A stretch of 64,000 bases of DNA from Thalassotalea_F euphylliae (GCF_042682785.1 NZ_JBHUIB010000003.1:620001-684000); one strand, 5' to 3'. Shown: positions 33,872 through 43,085, counted from the first letter of the stretch. Notes: generated by a model not told the origin, from the letters alone. Numbers and translations are program-made.

Positions 33872-34576
33872 CTATTGAAATTCTAGAAAAATATTAGCGG
33901 TTAGTCGGCCTTGGGCTGGGTTGTCGCTAATGTCCTTTTCTTCGTCTACTAAAGTAGAGTGTAAAAGGTTTCCAGGATAAATAACCATACGATTAGGTTT
34001 GTATGGAATCGAATGAATTAATTCATAATGTTCATTGCTGTCAATCTGGTATCCATTCTGACTTAGGCCACTGTTATCAACTTCTTGCTGAACTGATGCA
34101 AAATAGCTATCAACCTGATTCTCTTTAATTCGTTCGAGCCCCGATTTTCTGTGTCTGAAAAAGCCTGTGCCACCATGGTTACCCTCATTAAGGTAAAGCA
34201 ATACGGCAAAGTAGTATGGGCGAGCGGTATCAAAGTGTGGCAAGGTTTGCATTGCCGTTAACTCGTCAGGTTGTTTGGTTATTAATGAAAAATAACTGGG
34301 GTGAGCAGCAGGTAATAACCGCGTAGGTACATTAAGTACTTTATGAAACCCTTCAATCACGGGCTGTATAAGAGAAATGATCGTGTTTTGGGAAATGGGG
34401 CTGCGAATGCCTGGATAGTATGATTGCTTATCAACCTTATATACGCCATGCAACGCTTGCTGAATTAATTTTTCTATATTTAAGCAGTAATTATCGATGA
34501 TAAGGGCAGGAGTTTTTTCCTTGCCGATATAGTTAACCCCGACACTAAAGTCAGGGTTAATTGTTATCGCAGACAT
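33872..34576 (-). CDS. DUF6445-type putative 2OG-Fe(II) oxygenase
   Basis: 234 residues, cytoplasmic. Four residues fit a 2-oxoglutarate/Fe(II) site: H114 and D116 in PHFD, distal H206 in LLHST and R224 in GRLTANIF, spaced as in HxD...H...R dioxygenases. The sequence resembles DUF6445 proteins, which I recall being found beside PF04820 halogenase-like genes. It is the last gene of the minus-strand block, four bases after the halogenase stop. A hydroxylation role is inferred from the motif; the substrate is unknown. Confidence 0.75.
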   Translation of the reverse strand: MSAITINPDFSVGVNYIGKEKTPALIIDNYCLNIEKLIQQALHGVYKVDKQSYYPGIRSPISQNTIISLIQPVIEGFHKVLNVPTRLLPAAHPSYFSLITKQPDELTAMQTLPHFDTARPYYFAVLLYLNEGNHGGTGFFRHRKSGLERIKENQVDSYFASVQQEVDNSGLSQNGYQIDSNEHYELIHSIPYKPNRMVIYPGNLLHSTLVDEEKDISDNPAQGRLTANIFLEFQ

Positions 34577-34580
34577 ATGC

Positions 34581-36071
34581 TTACATCATCTTACTTTTAC
34601 AGTAATGGTCAATAAACTGCATGTGTGGCGGCCAACTAGCGACTTTCTTCTTCACATTCTGTTCTATGTTAGTCAGAAATGCTTGTAACTCTTGCTCAGT
34701 CATCATATCAACAATAGGGTGGTATTGATCAGGTATAAGGCCCTGTCCCATCATAACTTGTACCCAGCTTGATTCGCCAAATAGCTCCTCAGCTTTTTTA
34801 AATACTCTACCTGACTGTTTAAATAACGCCATACGATGAGTCAGGGTATCGGGTATCGGCATAGAGGCGCAATAGCGCCAAAAAGCAGAGTCTCTGCGAT
34901 CGGTTAAATGATAATGCAGAATAATGAAATCTCGGATGTTGTCGATTTCTTCTTTCGTTTGTTTATTAAACTCAGCAACATCCGCATCGTTGATGCCAGT
35001 ATGTGGGAACATTTGCAATAAACGTACAATCGACTTTTGGAATAGGTGAATGCCTGTAGATTCTAAAGGCTCGATAAAGCCTGACGATAAGCCAATAGCG
35101 ATACAGTTTTTATTCCAATGTTTGCGACGGCTTCCTGTTTTGTACTTGATCACCCGAGGCTGATTCAACGGTTTACCTTCGATATTGTTCATCAAGGTAT
35201 CAATTGCTTCTTCGTCCGTCATGTATTTATCACAGAAAACAAGGCCATTACCGGTACGATTCTGCAAAGGAATACGCCATTGCCAGCCGGATTCTCTCGC
35301 AATAGAGCGAGTGTAAGCTGGTGGTGTACCTACCGTTTCTGTTTGTACTGCAATTGCGCTGTTACAAGGTAAATAGTGGCTCCAGTCGTCGTAGCCTGTA
35401 TGTAAAGCTTGTTCAATGAGCAGCGCCCTGAAACCCGTGCAATCGATAAACAAGTCACCTTCAACGAGTTTTCCATTGTCCAAACGGATGCCGGTGATAA
35501 AGCCGTCATTTTCGTCCAGGTTAACGTGATCAATTTTTCCTTCTACACGCACACAACCGTGTTTAAAGGCTAGCTCCTGCAAATACTTTGCATAAAGACC
35601 AGCGTCCAAATGGTATGCATGATTTAAATCTTGATTCGCCATAATCGCGAAACGACCTTCACGACTAGCCAAATGCTCAAGGCAATAGTCCCCAATGTCT
35701 TTGGCTATGCCCAACTCTTGGCCTTTTCGCCAAAAGTGATGAAATCCACACGCCCAGCACTCTTGACCCAAATAGCCAAAAGAATGAATGTAGTCTTTGC
35801 CGACATCACGCCAGTTTTCAAATGATATTCCTAGCTTAAAGGTTGCATTTGTAGAGGCCATGAATTCGGCTTCGTTGATGCCAAGTAATTGATGCAAAAT
35901 GTGAAGGGTAGGTATTGTGGCTTCACCTACACCAACGGTTGGTATTAAATCAGACTCAACGAGTGTAACCGACAAATGTTTACCTAGCAGCTTACTCAAT
36001 GATGCTGCTGCCATCCAGCCTGCAGTGCCACCACCTGCTATGACTACTCTTTTAATTGGTTTGTTCATCAT
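34581..36071 (-). CDS. Flavin-dependent tryptophan halogenase-family protein 1
   Basis: 496 residues, PF04820. The FAD motif GGGTAGW is at 13-19, the catalytic lysine is exactly K79 (TNATFKLGI), the halogenase motif WQWRIP is intact at 263-268, and E337-S338 in GFIEPLESTGI match the Glu-Ser pair near the active site of PrnA/RebH. All hallmark residues of a working halogenase are present. It needs FADH2 from a reductase not encoded here. The gene start overlaps the cupin gene stop (ATGA), so translation is coupled. The substrate is unknown; the genomic setting suggests glycan uptake rather than a natural-product pathway. Confidence 0.9.
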   Translation of the reverse strand: MMNKPIKRVVIAGGGTAGWMAAASLSKLLGKHLSVTLVESDLIPTVGVGEATIPTLHILHQLLGINEAEFMASTNATFKLGISFENWRDVGKDYIHSFGYLGQECWACGFHHFWRKGQELGIAKDIGDYCLEHLASREGRFAIMANQDLNHAYHLDAGLYAKYLQELAFKHGCVRVEGKIDHVNLDENDGFITGIRLDNGKLVEGDLFIDCTGFRALLIEQALHTGYDDWSHYLPCNSAIAVQTETVGTPPAYTRSIARESGWQWRIPLQNRTGNGLVFCDKYMTDEEAIDTLMNNIEGKPLNQPRVIKYKTGSRRKHWNKNCIAIGLSSGFIEPLESTGIHLFQKSIVRLLQMFPHTGINDADVAEFNKQTKEEIDNIRDFIILHYHLTDRRDSAFWRYCASMPIPDTLTHRMALFKQSGRVFKKAEELFGESSWVQVMMGQGLIPDQYHPIVDMMTEQELQAFLTNIEQNVKKKVASWPPHMQFIDHYCKSKMM

Positions 36072-37072
36072 CGCTTCAATTTCTCTAGTAATTCTGCACG
36101 AATACGACGGGCTGTTAGCTCATCTATAGGTCTTTTCAACATGCCTTTAGCGTTGTCGCTTAAGTAGGAAAAGTCATTCTCTTCATGCTCAAAAATATAA
36201 TGATCAAAAATAGCTTTCCATGCTTGTCTTTGTGCTTTGGGTAAATTGCGTAAACTCAACATTGCGTTGAGTAAAGCATTGTTTGGTCGCCCCATGAAAG
36301 CTGGCGTGTCACGCCACCAGTGGCTCAGTAGCACGCTAAATTCACTTAGTGCCTCAACATGATGCCACCACATACTGGGTATAAATAAGGCATCACCTGG
36401 TTCAAGCTCTGCGACAATAGCGTTCTCAAGTGCCGTTTTAAACTTTGGAAATTTATCAAAGTCGGGATTGTGAAAATCAACCATTGAAACATCCTGTCCA
36501 CCTGGTGCAAATTCCATCGGGCCAGGGTAAAGATTGCTGATTTGCTCAGGAGCAAACAAAGTAAATCGTCTATTTCCAACGAGTGAACAAGCGATATTTA
36601 ACGGAAAGTCATAATGTGCTGCGACGCGACTTTGATTACCAATCCATAGGCTGGTTAGCGGGCTGAAGTTGTCTAAGCTAGAGTTATGTTCTTCTTTAAA
36701 ACCCGGGAAATATCGACTCACCTCTGTCGATGCAACATAGTAGGTGGTGCCCGTTGGCTTGGATATTTCTTCAAAAAGTTTAGACAGCACTTGTGATAAG
36801 TCTATTCGCGCTGCTTCAAAGTTAAAGCCATTAACCTCTTTGTTGTAGAAAACTCTACCTTGAGCCTCTGGCGGCAGCCGGCAAGCGCTTACAGGCTCTC
36901 CGCTGTAATAGCTTTGCAACAAGTTGCCTGCTTCCTGAGGGGATGCTAATCCAGCTTTCACCATAGGCCAATTGGCTCCGAATCCTTTTAGTAGGAGCGG
37001 TGCCTCTGATGCATACAAATATTCAGGTATATTGTCCGCTTGAATACCTGTTACTTCTTTAACTTGTTTCAT
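36068..37072 (-). CDS. JmjC/cupin_8 2OG-Fe(II) hydroxylase-like protein
   Basis: 334 residues. Iron ligands H153 and D155 in AAHYDFPLN and a distal histidine in FIPSMWWHHVEAL (237/238), a segment strikingly like YIPMYWWHHIESL of the asparaginyl hydroxylase FIH. Members of this family hydroxylate protein side chains, but small-molecule substrates are also possible. It lies between SapC and halogenase 1 and overlaps the latter by four bases. The N-terminal third (about 1-100) is a helical/beta lead-in typical of cupin_8 proteins associated with halogenase clusters. Confidence 0.85.
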   Translation of the reverse strand: MKQVKEVTGIQADNIPEYLYASEAPLLLKGFGANWPMVKAGLASPQEAGNLLQSYYSGEPVSACRLPPEAQGRVFYNKEVNGFNFEAARIDLSQVLSKLFEEISKPTGTTYYVASTEVSRYFPGFKEEHNSSLDNFSPLTSLWIGNQSRVAAHYDFPLNIACSLVGNRRFTLFAPEQISNLYPGPMEFAPGGQDVSMVDFHNPDFDKFPKFKTALENAIVAELEPGDALFIPSMWWHHVEALSEFSVLLSHWWRDTPAFMGRPNNALLNAMLSLRNLPKAQRQAWKAIFDHYIFEHEENDFSYLSDNAKGMLKRPIDELTARRIRAELLEKLKR

Positions 37073-37100
37073 ATCAGCTTCCGTACAACGCTAGTAGACG

Positions 37101-37823
37101 CTATAACTGAGCATTTTTCTTTGCAAGTAAATGGTGCACGTTCCCTTGTGAGGCAAGCATCATATATATTGCTTGAAGATAGCCTTTCTCTTTCAGAGCG
37201 ATAATGTTTTCGTTACTCAAGGTATTGAACTTGTCTTCATTGATAGTGTAAAAGCCAATCATCTGGTATTTCTTACCGTCATTTAATTGGATATCAAACG
37301 TGCAAGCTTCAATCAAGTCTAGCTCTGATAACATGCTACAAAAGTTCTCGCCGTCTGTCGCTCCATGATGCATAGCCTCTAACATGCTAGCTGTTTGGTC
37401 GAGGAAAGGGGAATTACCGCCGTATTCTAGGAAAAGGGGTTCTCCTTGATCTTTACTTACACGAGGATGTTCCATATCGATACAAAGCATACGATCTTTC
37501 ACTTCTTCACCGTTTTCAACGCGTGTGTTGTTAGCAATTAAAAATGGTTGTCGCTTGACCGACATCGGAATATACGCGGCTTGCCAACCAGTTTCATTAA
37601 GAAATAGGTTTTCACCATCTTGAAAGCCAAACAGGGCAACAGAAACAAACTGGCCTGTTTGTGGGTCTTTTCTCAAAAAAATCGGGTAGTGAATTTGAAC
37701 GCTTCTAAATTCATTAGGAAATGTGAGTGCGTACCATAAATCATCACCCAATTTCGCTGAGCGATCAGTGATGACTCTGACATCTTTGTGGTCGATATTA
37801 TTGACTAGTGCGTGTTGTGACAT
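37101..37823 (-). CDS. SapC family protein
   Basis: 240 residues matching the SapC family (named from a Campylobacter S-layer gene cluster; function unproven): HYPIFLRKDPQTGQF, LFGFQDGENLFLNETGWQAAYIPMSVKRQPFLI, LCIDMEHPRVS and the C-terminal FYTINEDKFNTLS. No signal peptide. SapC genes recur beside TonB-receptor/halogenase-like pairs in Caulobacter-type glycan loci. ATG 37823 is preferred since GGGGGGA lies just before it; the longer frame from 37838 would include that site. 26 bases after halogenase 2. Confidence 0.88.
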   Translation of the reverse strand: MSQHALVNNIDHKDVRVITDRSAKLGDDLWYALTFPNEFRSVQIHYPIFLRKDPQTGQFVSVALFGFQDGENLFLNETGWQAAYIPMSVKRQPFLIANNTRVENGEEVKDRMLCIDMEHPRVSKDQGEPLFLEYGGNSPFLDQTASMLEAMHHGATDGENFCSMLSELDLIEACTFDIQLNDGKKYQMIGFYTINEDKFNTLSNENIIALKEKGYLQAIYMMLASQGNVHHLLAKKNAQL

Positions 37824-37849
37824 TGTTGTTCCCCCCAAATATAAACCTA

Positions 37850-39400
37850 TCAGACTTTACTTAAACCATACTGTTTTATTTTGTTTATCAGTTCACGGTT
37901 GGTCGGTAAAACCTGCATCATTTGTTTTGTTCTTTGAATATTTTCATTAAAGAGTTGCTGCGCAAATTGTCTAGAGCTTGTCCGCTTTTCTCGATTCGGT
38001 AGTTTAGTTGGGTAACCCATCCCATAAAGTACATATTGAAAACTAGCCGCTGGAAAAAGTTCATCTGTTTGATGCGTATCAAATTGATAGGGCGTTTGGA
38101 ACTGCCAGACATCAAGCAACTCTTTTAAGTGTTCAGGTATCGTTTCTGGTTGACGATTTGCTATCCAATAATCGCTATCGTTGCGTTTAGAGAGCACGTA
38201 ATGCAGCTTTAAAAACTCAATAATACGCTGCCAGCGATGTGTAAACTTTTGATTAAAACGCTTTGCAGTAACGTCCATAATTTGTCTGTTGGCTGGCAGT
38301 TGCTCAGCAACAAAAGTAGCTGATAGTTCAATCAATGCAATAGCGGATGCTTCTAGAGGCTCTATAAATCCGGCTGAAAGGCCAATGGCAACGCAGTTGT
38401 TTTGCCAAAATTTCTGTCTGTAACCAGGGTTTATCGTGAGTTTTCTAATTGAGATATCACTGTCTATTTTTGAAGTGTCCGCTATGTATTGTCTGAGTTG
38501 CTGTTCTGCTTGGTCGTCTGAAATGAAATTACTTGCATAAACATGCCCAACGCCTCGACGACTTTGAAGGCCTATATCCCATATCCAACCGCTGGTTTGG
38601 GCGGTAGAGACTGTATGTGAAGCGATAGGCGCGCTGTTGGTTTCATAGGGCACATGGGCAGCTAGGGCACTGTCATTAAATAGTACGTGTTTCTGAGATT
38701 CGAACGCTACTTGGTAGTGTTTATCAATCAGTAGGGCATGGAAACCTGAGCAGTCAATAAATAGATCACCTTCGATATTGCCACTCTTTTCAGTTGCTAA
38801 TGAGGTAATGTCATTGTGCTCATCTACTTGAACTTGCACAACATTATCAAGAATGTGCTTAACACCGAGCTTTTCTTTGCAGTGGTTAGTTAGCAATGCT
38901 GCAAATTTACCTGCATCTAGGTGATAACCATAATTCTGAATAAATGCATATTCAGGTGTAGATATTTGCTTGGGCGCTAAACCTTGAGCGCATAAAACGC
39001 TTTGGCTTGATATGGCATCTGCAAACGGCACTGAGCCTTGATGTGACAGCCAGTGCTCAGCCAAGTTCGCGTCGAAATAACCGGTTGGCATAGTGAAAGG
39101 GTGGTAGTAGGCGTCGTTTCCACCTTCTGTCCACCCGTAAAACTTGGATGCTTGTTTAAAGCTCGCGTCACATTGCGTAATAAACTCAGCTTCGCTGATG
39201 CCCAACTTTTTGAGTGTTCCTCGCATTGATGGCCATGTACCTTCACCAACGCCAATCGTAGGTACGTCTGGAGATTCGATTAATGTTACGGAGATAGCAT
39301 TTTCGCCATTAGTGTTGTAGTGAGCGGCAATAATTCCTGCGCTTAACCAGCCTGCAGTGCCTCCACCAACGACAACAATATGTTTTATTTCTTTACTCAT
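37850..39400 (-). CDS. Flavin-dependent tryptophan halogenase-family protein 2
   Basis: 516 residues, PF04820. FAD motif GGGTAGW at 12-18, GVGEGTWPSM, catalytic-type lysine K82 in CDASFKQASKF and GFIEPLEASAI near residue 342 are present. The WxWxIP motif reads WIWDIG (about 268-273), the proline being replaced by glycine, a form common in TonB-receptor-linked members of the family. It is clearly distinct from protein 1 in the same operon, so they are not a recent duplicate. ATG 39400 follows a GGTAGG site; the frame from 39412 uses TTG. First gene after the terminator-like hairpin behind the TonB receptor. Confidence 0.88.
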   Translation of the reverse strand: MSKEIKHIVVVGGGTAGWLSAGIIAAHYNTNGENAISVTLIESPDVPTIGVGEGTWPSMRGTLKKLGISEAEFITQCDASFKQASKFYGWTEGGNDAYYHPFTMPTGYFDANLAEHWLSHQGSVPFADAISSQSVLCAQGLAPKQISTPEYAFIQNYGYHLDAGKFAALLTNHCKEKLGVKHILDNVVQVQVDEHNDITSLATEKSGNIEGDLFIDCSGFHALLIDKHYQVAFESQKHVLFNDSALAAHVPYETNSAPIASHTVSTAQTSGWIWDIGLQSRRGVGHVYASNFISDDQAEQQLRQYIADTSKIDSDISIRKLTINPGYRQKFWQNNCVAIGLSAGFIEPLEASAIALIELSATFVAEQLPANRQIMDVTAKRFNQKFTHRWQRIIEFLKLHYVLSKRNDSDYWIANRQPETIPEHLKELLDVWQFQTPYQFDTHQTDELFPAASFQYVLYGMGYPTKLPNREKRTSSRQFAQQLFNENIQRTKQMMQVLPTNRELINKIKQYGLSKV

Positions 39401-39560
39401 ACTACCTACCAAAACACTTAAGAAAGTACTCGATCATCTAAACAATAATAACTCACTGTAAAGTACTAAACCCTGGGGGGGAACTAAATACTTTAAATGG
39501 CTAGTGTTGTTCACATTAATCGAGCACTTTATTAAATATCCTGTTTTTTAATTGAGATAA

Positions 39561-39600
39561 AAAAGCCGTATGAAGAGGGAGAATCAATCATACGGCTTTT
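39561..39600. terminator. Terminator-like hairpin between TonB receptor and halogenase operon
   Basis: Stem AAAAGCCGTATGA / TCATACGGCTTTT (13 bp); on the minus strand it is followed by a T-run. It would end most TonB-receptor transcripts before the halogenase genes, or let a fraction through. Confidence 0.8.
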
Positions 39601-39622
39601 AGGTCATCGAACTTTTTGCCGA

Positions 39623-42600
39623 CTAGAAGTTGTAACGTACACCTAGGCTATAACGTGCACCTTGCTGGGTAACATTAAGCACTTGGTTTGAGTTACGACC
39701 GTGTTTACGACGATATTCATCCGTAATATTGATACCTTCGAAGAAGACTGAAAGGCCTTCAACCCATGGAGTATCGTAGCTAACATTAAAGTCAATTTGC
39801 TCATACTCTTCTACAAATGTAGGGTTAGAGCCTGTGTCGTCCCCCACTTTTTCTAAGTAATCGTCACGCCAGTTGTACGCTAAACGTGCTGATACACCAT
39901 AGTTTTCGTAAAAAAGTACGAAGTTTGCTGTATCTGAGATACCATTTTGTACGTCATCATTGGTATCACCGAGCAACTCGGTGTTGTCGTACGAACCACC
40001 AGTAATCAACTGGTTGTTGTAATCGTCACCAGCGTCAACGTAGGTGTAGTTTACGAAAAATCCAAATCCTGAATCATCAAAGATATGTTGGATGGCAAAC
40101 TCTAAACCATCGAATGTATTTTCAATGTCATCGTTTACAGGGAGGTTGATCAAGAATTCAACTAGCTCATCTTCCTCTACGCCTTCGATAATAAGCTTAC
40201 CGTCTTGCATGTAAACTTCTGGACGATCGCCATAGTTTTCATATATCCATTGACGTTGCTGACCAGCATCACCGCCAACAGCTGCTACAGCCTCATTGTA
40301 CTTAGGACCATCAATTGGGTTGTTAATGTTGAACAGGGTGTCACGAATTTGACCATTCGTTACCCAGTTTTCAACGTCTTTCTTAAACCAACCAATAGCT
40401 GCGTAACTTGTATCACTGTAATACCATTCAAGTGATAAATCGAAGTTAGTAGATTCAAGAGGTTCTAAATTAGGGTTACCTGAACTACCACTACCACCGC
40501 CACGGTTGTATTGAGTACCTACCGTTGTACCACCTTGTAATTGGTCGTAACCGGCACGGCCAATAGTTTCACTGTATGCCGCACGGAATACTACGTCATC
40601 GGTAACTTCTAAATTAAAGTTTATATTTGGTAATGTATGATCATAATCACCTGACTTACTGCCTGCTTCAAACTCACCACTTCCGGTTAACACGATTTCA
40701 GTGTCACCTTCCCATCGTGCGCCATCAAAAACAGGCACGATAGAACGTGAATCAACTTCTGTTTCTTCATAGCGGATACCAATGTGAAGGTCGTAAGGCA
40801 TATCGCCAATTTCACTCTCATAATTCCATTGAACGTAGAACGAAGTTATTTCTTCTTCAACAAACCGATCTGTATCCGTGCCGTAGTCAGTAGAGGCACA
40901 AAACATGTTTCCGCAATCCCCACCACCGACAAAACCAGCTGGAGTATAATTTGCTGCTGCAAAGTCACGGAGCGTTTCGAAATCCCATTGAATAATGGTA
41001 TCAACAATCTCAAAGCCGTCAGGACCGTCAGGGTGATCTTCAAAGTTACCACCGTCTACATCGTCAAATTTACCTTGAACACCCGTTATGTCACCAGCAA
41101 TATTTGTCAAGTCGCCAGCAGCACCGACACCACCCCAGTCATTGCGTTGTACTTGAACGGCTTTGTTGTGTTTTTCTGCTTTGATTAAGCTAGCACCGAA
41201 ATCAATACTACCCCATTCACCGAGCTCGTAAGTCGCATTGATCTGTGTTTGATCAATCTCTGAACGATTATCTTCATTACGGAAGAATGAGCCCGTAACC
41301 AACATATCCGCTTTAGTTACGCCGCTTGAACCGCGTACAGCAAGAATAGGCAAGTCGCCAGTAAAGTCAGTTGCTGCTGCTTCACGCACAAAACCAGCCG
41401 TTGATAGTGCATTTGAACTACCGTATGGACTATTTGGTGTTTGTTCAGCTTCCGATGAATGGTGGTCAAACTCAACAACTAGACTGTCGTTGACTTGCCA
41501 TTTTAAATTTAAACCTATTGAGTTAGATTCTGCTTTTGTTGATGAACTTGACGCAGCCATCGATAAATCTTGGTTGCCAATGCCGTTTGCTGCATAGTCT
41601 TCCGAATAGAAAAGTGGTGCAGAAACAGGACCGTCTGTCCAAACATTTTCAGATGGTGCGAATGTGTACCACGCGGAAACATCGTTGTATTGGCGATCAA
41701 TTTCATTGGTCATGTGTGTAAAATCAAGCGTAGCTGTGATTTTATCTGTTGGTGCATATTGCAATACTAACTGGCCGTTAATACGTTCACGTTGTTGTTC
41801 TTCGAACTTGTAGATAGTCGTTTGTGGTACAGAATAAATCGAATCACTGTTCGGATCTGGACGATTCACCTGGTTCTCGTATGGAACACCACCCCAATCT
41901 GCGTTATTTCCACTCCAGTCTTGGTTTACGCGAGCAGGGAAGGTACGCCAACCAGTGCCAACTTCAGCCTGCTGGTTACCACTTTCACGTTCAGAGTAAC
42001 TACCAGAAATGGAGATACCGAATGTGTCATCAGCAAAAGTTTGTGAATACATGCCCGAAAATTCCGGTGTGATATCACCATCTTCAGCTGACGTATCATC
42101 CATTAATTTGCCACTTATTGTTGCTACTCGACCTGGGTTATCTAAAGGTCGGTGAGTAAGGATATTAATGGTTGCACCAATACCGCCTGTAGCTACAGTT
42201 GCATCACTTGTTTTGTATACTTCTGCTCCTGAAATTATTTCCGAAGCAATATTTGCAAAATTAAAGGAACGGTCACCAGTTGATGTAGGCATTTGACGAC
42301 CGTTTAGAAGCACTAAGTTACGATCTGGGCCAAAACCTCGGACAGTTACTTTGCTGCCTTCACCGTTATCACGGTCAATGGCGACACCTGATATACGTTG
42401 TAGAGATTCCGCTAAGTTGGAATCTGGAAATTTACCTATGTCTTCAGCGTTAATCGCTTCAACAACACCGGAACTGCTGCGTTTTATATCCATAGCTTTT
42501 ATAAGTGAGCTACGAATACCTCGAACTTCTATGACTTCAACGTTATCAGCATTTGCGTCTGCTTCTTCTGCCGCTAACGTGGGATTGACAACAGAAGCAC

Positions 42601-42658
42601 CTAAAATCAAAGACAGGCTAGTTGCCAACTTTGATTTATTGAACCTGTTATACATCAT
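39623..42658 (-). CDS. TonB-dependent receptor of the glucan regulon (Xanthomonas/Caulobacter type)
   Basis: 1011 residues. Signal peptide (SLSLILGASVVNPTLA), TonB-box-like VEVIEVRG at about 42-49, plug domain (GKFPDSNLAESLQRISGVAI, VTVRGFGPDRNLVLLNGRQMPT, TGGIGATINI), and a 22-strand barrel ending LGVRYNF with the C-terminal aromatic residue needed for outer-membrane insertion. It matches the large Xanthomonas/Caulobacter TonB receptor class that imports oligosaccharides. Two LacI boxes (42715 and 42772) lie directly upstream, so it is probably the laminarin-oligomer importer of the locus. GAGGGA precedes the double ATG. Confidence 0.93.
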   Translation of the reverse strand: MMYNRFNKSKLATSLSLILGASVVNPTLAAEEADANADNVEVIEVRGIRSSLIKAMDIKRSSSGVVEAINAEDIGKFPDSNLAESLQRISGVAIDRDNGEGSKVTVRGFGPDRNLVLLNGRQMPTSTGDRSFNFANIASEIISGAEVYKTSDATVATGGIGATINILTHRPLDNPGRVATISGKLMDDTSAEDGDITPEFSGMYSQTFADDTFGISISGSYSERESGNQQAEVGTGWRTFPARVNQDWSGNNADWGGVPYENQVNRPDPNSDSIYSVPQTTIYKFEEQQRERINGQLVLQYAPTDKITATLDFTHMTNEIDRQYNDVSAWYTFAPSENVWTDGPVSAPLFYSEDYAANGIGNQDLSMAASSSSTKAESNSIGLNLKWQVNDSLVVEFDHHSSEAEQTPNSPYGSSNALSTAGFVREAAATDFTGDLPILAVRGSSGVTKADMLVTGSFFRNEDNRSEIDQTQINATYELGEWGSIDFGASLIKAEKHNKAVQVQRNDWGGVGAAGDLTNIAGDITGVQGKFDDVDGGNFEDHPDGPDGFEIVDTIIQWDFETLRDFAAANYTPAGFVGGGDCGNMFCASTDYGTDTDRFVEEEITSFYVQWNYESEIGDMPYDLHIGIRYEETEVDSRSIVPVFDGARWEGDTEIVLTGSGEFEAGSKSGDYDHTLPNINFNLEVTDDVVFRAAYSETIGRAGYDQLQGGTTVGTQYNRGGGSGSSGNPNLEPLESTNFDLSLEWYYSDTSYAAIGWFKKDVENWVTNGQIRDTLFNINNPIDGPKYNEAVAAVGGDAGQQRQWIYENYGDRPEVYMQDGKLIIEGVEEDELVEFLINLPVNDDIENTFDGLEFAIQHIFDDSGFGFFVNYTYVDAGDDYNNQLITGGSYDNTELLGDTNDDVQNGISDTANFVLFYENYGVSARLAYNWRDDYLEKVGDDTGSNPTFVEEYEQIDFNVSYDTPWVEGLSVFFEGINITDEYRRKHGRNSNQVLNVTQQGARYSLGVRYNF

Positions 42659-42714
42659 TATGTTTTCCCTCGATTTTCTAATTTTTATATCATCTTTTAT
42701 GCTTTAATGATTGT

Positions 42715-42728
42715 TGTAAGCGCTTACA
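42715..42728. promoter_or_regulatory. LacI-type operator box 4
   Basis: TGTAAGCGCTTACA, perfect palindrome, 57 bases upstream of the TonB receptor start. Confidence 0.88.
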
Positions 42729-42771
42729 TTTTGCATTAAAAAAAACGCAGCGTTTCTGGTGTAATTTTTAT

Positions 42772-42785
42772 TGAAAGCGCTTACA
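42772..42785. promoter_or_regulatory. LacI-type operator box 5
   Basis: TGAAAGCGCTTACA, 57 bases from box 4 (compare 54 between boxes 1 and 2). Confidence 0.85.
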
Positions 42786-42993
42786 TAAAGTTAGTTCAAA
42801 AAAAATAAAGGGTCAACAAATAAATAAAATTATTGTTACAAATCGGTGAAAATGTCGTCAAAAGGTCTTAATGGTTTAATTACCTATTTCTTCGTAATTT
42901 ACTGTTTAGCTTTGATTTATGTGTGTGTGAGATCTCACTGGTAGGATTACAAAGATTTTACTTGTCTTTTATTTCGACAGTATCTATATTCTG

Positions 42994-43007
42994 TGAAAGC
43001 GCTTACA
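42994..43007. promoter_or_regulatory. LacI-type operator box 6
   Basis: TGAAAGCGCTTACA, about 155 bases upstream of the GPH symporter start. Confidence 0.85.
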
Positions 43008-43071
43008 TTTGTGTTTGGGGAACAGAAATGTTCGCTGTGCTAATTTGTTCAGAAATCAATCCGAATAATAA

Positions 43072-43085
43072 TGAAAGCGCTTACG
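43072..43085. promoter_or_regulatory. LacI-type operator box 7
   Basis: TGAAAGCGCTTACG, one mismatch at the last base; 77 bases upstream of the GPH symporter start. Confidence 0.78.

Noticed and set aside
36880..36893. LacI-box-like GGCAAGCGCTTACA inside the cupin gene
   Set aside because: Two mismatches in the outer positions and location within a coding sequence; not counted as an operator without binding data.
40784..41188. 134-residue plus-strand ORF opposite the second TonB receptor
   Set aside because: Antisense shadow of barrel sequence; composition is low-quality and it has no initiation signal.
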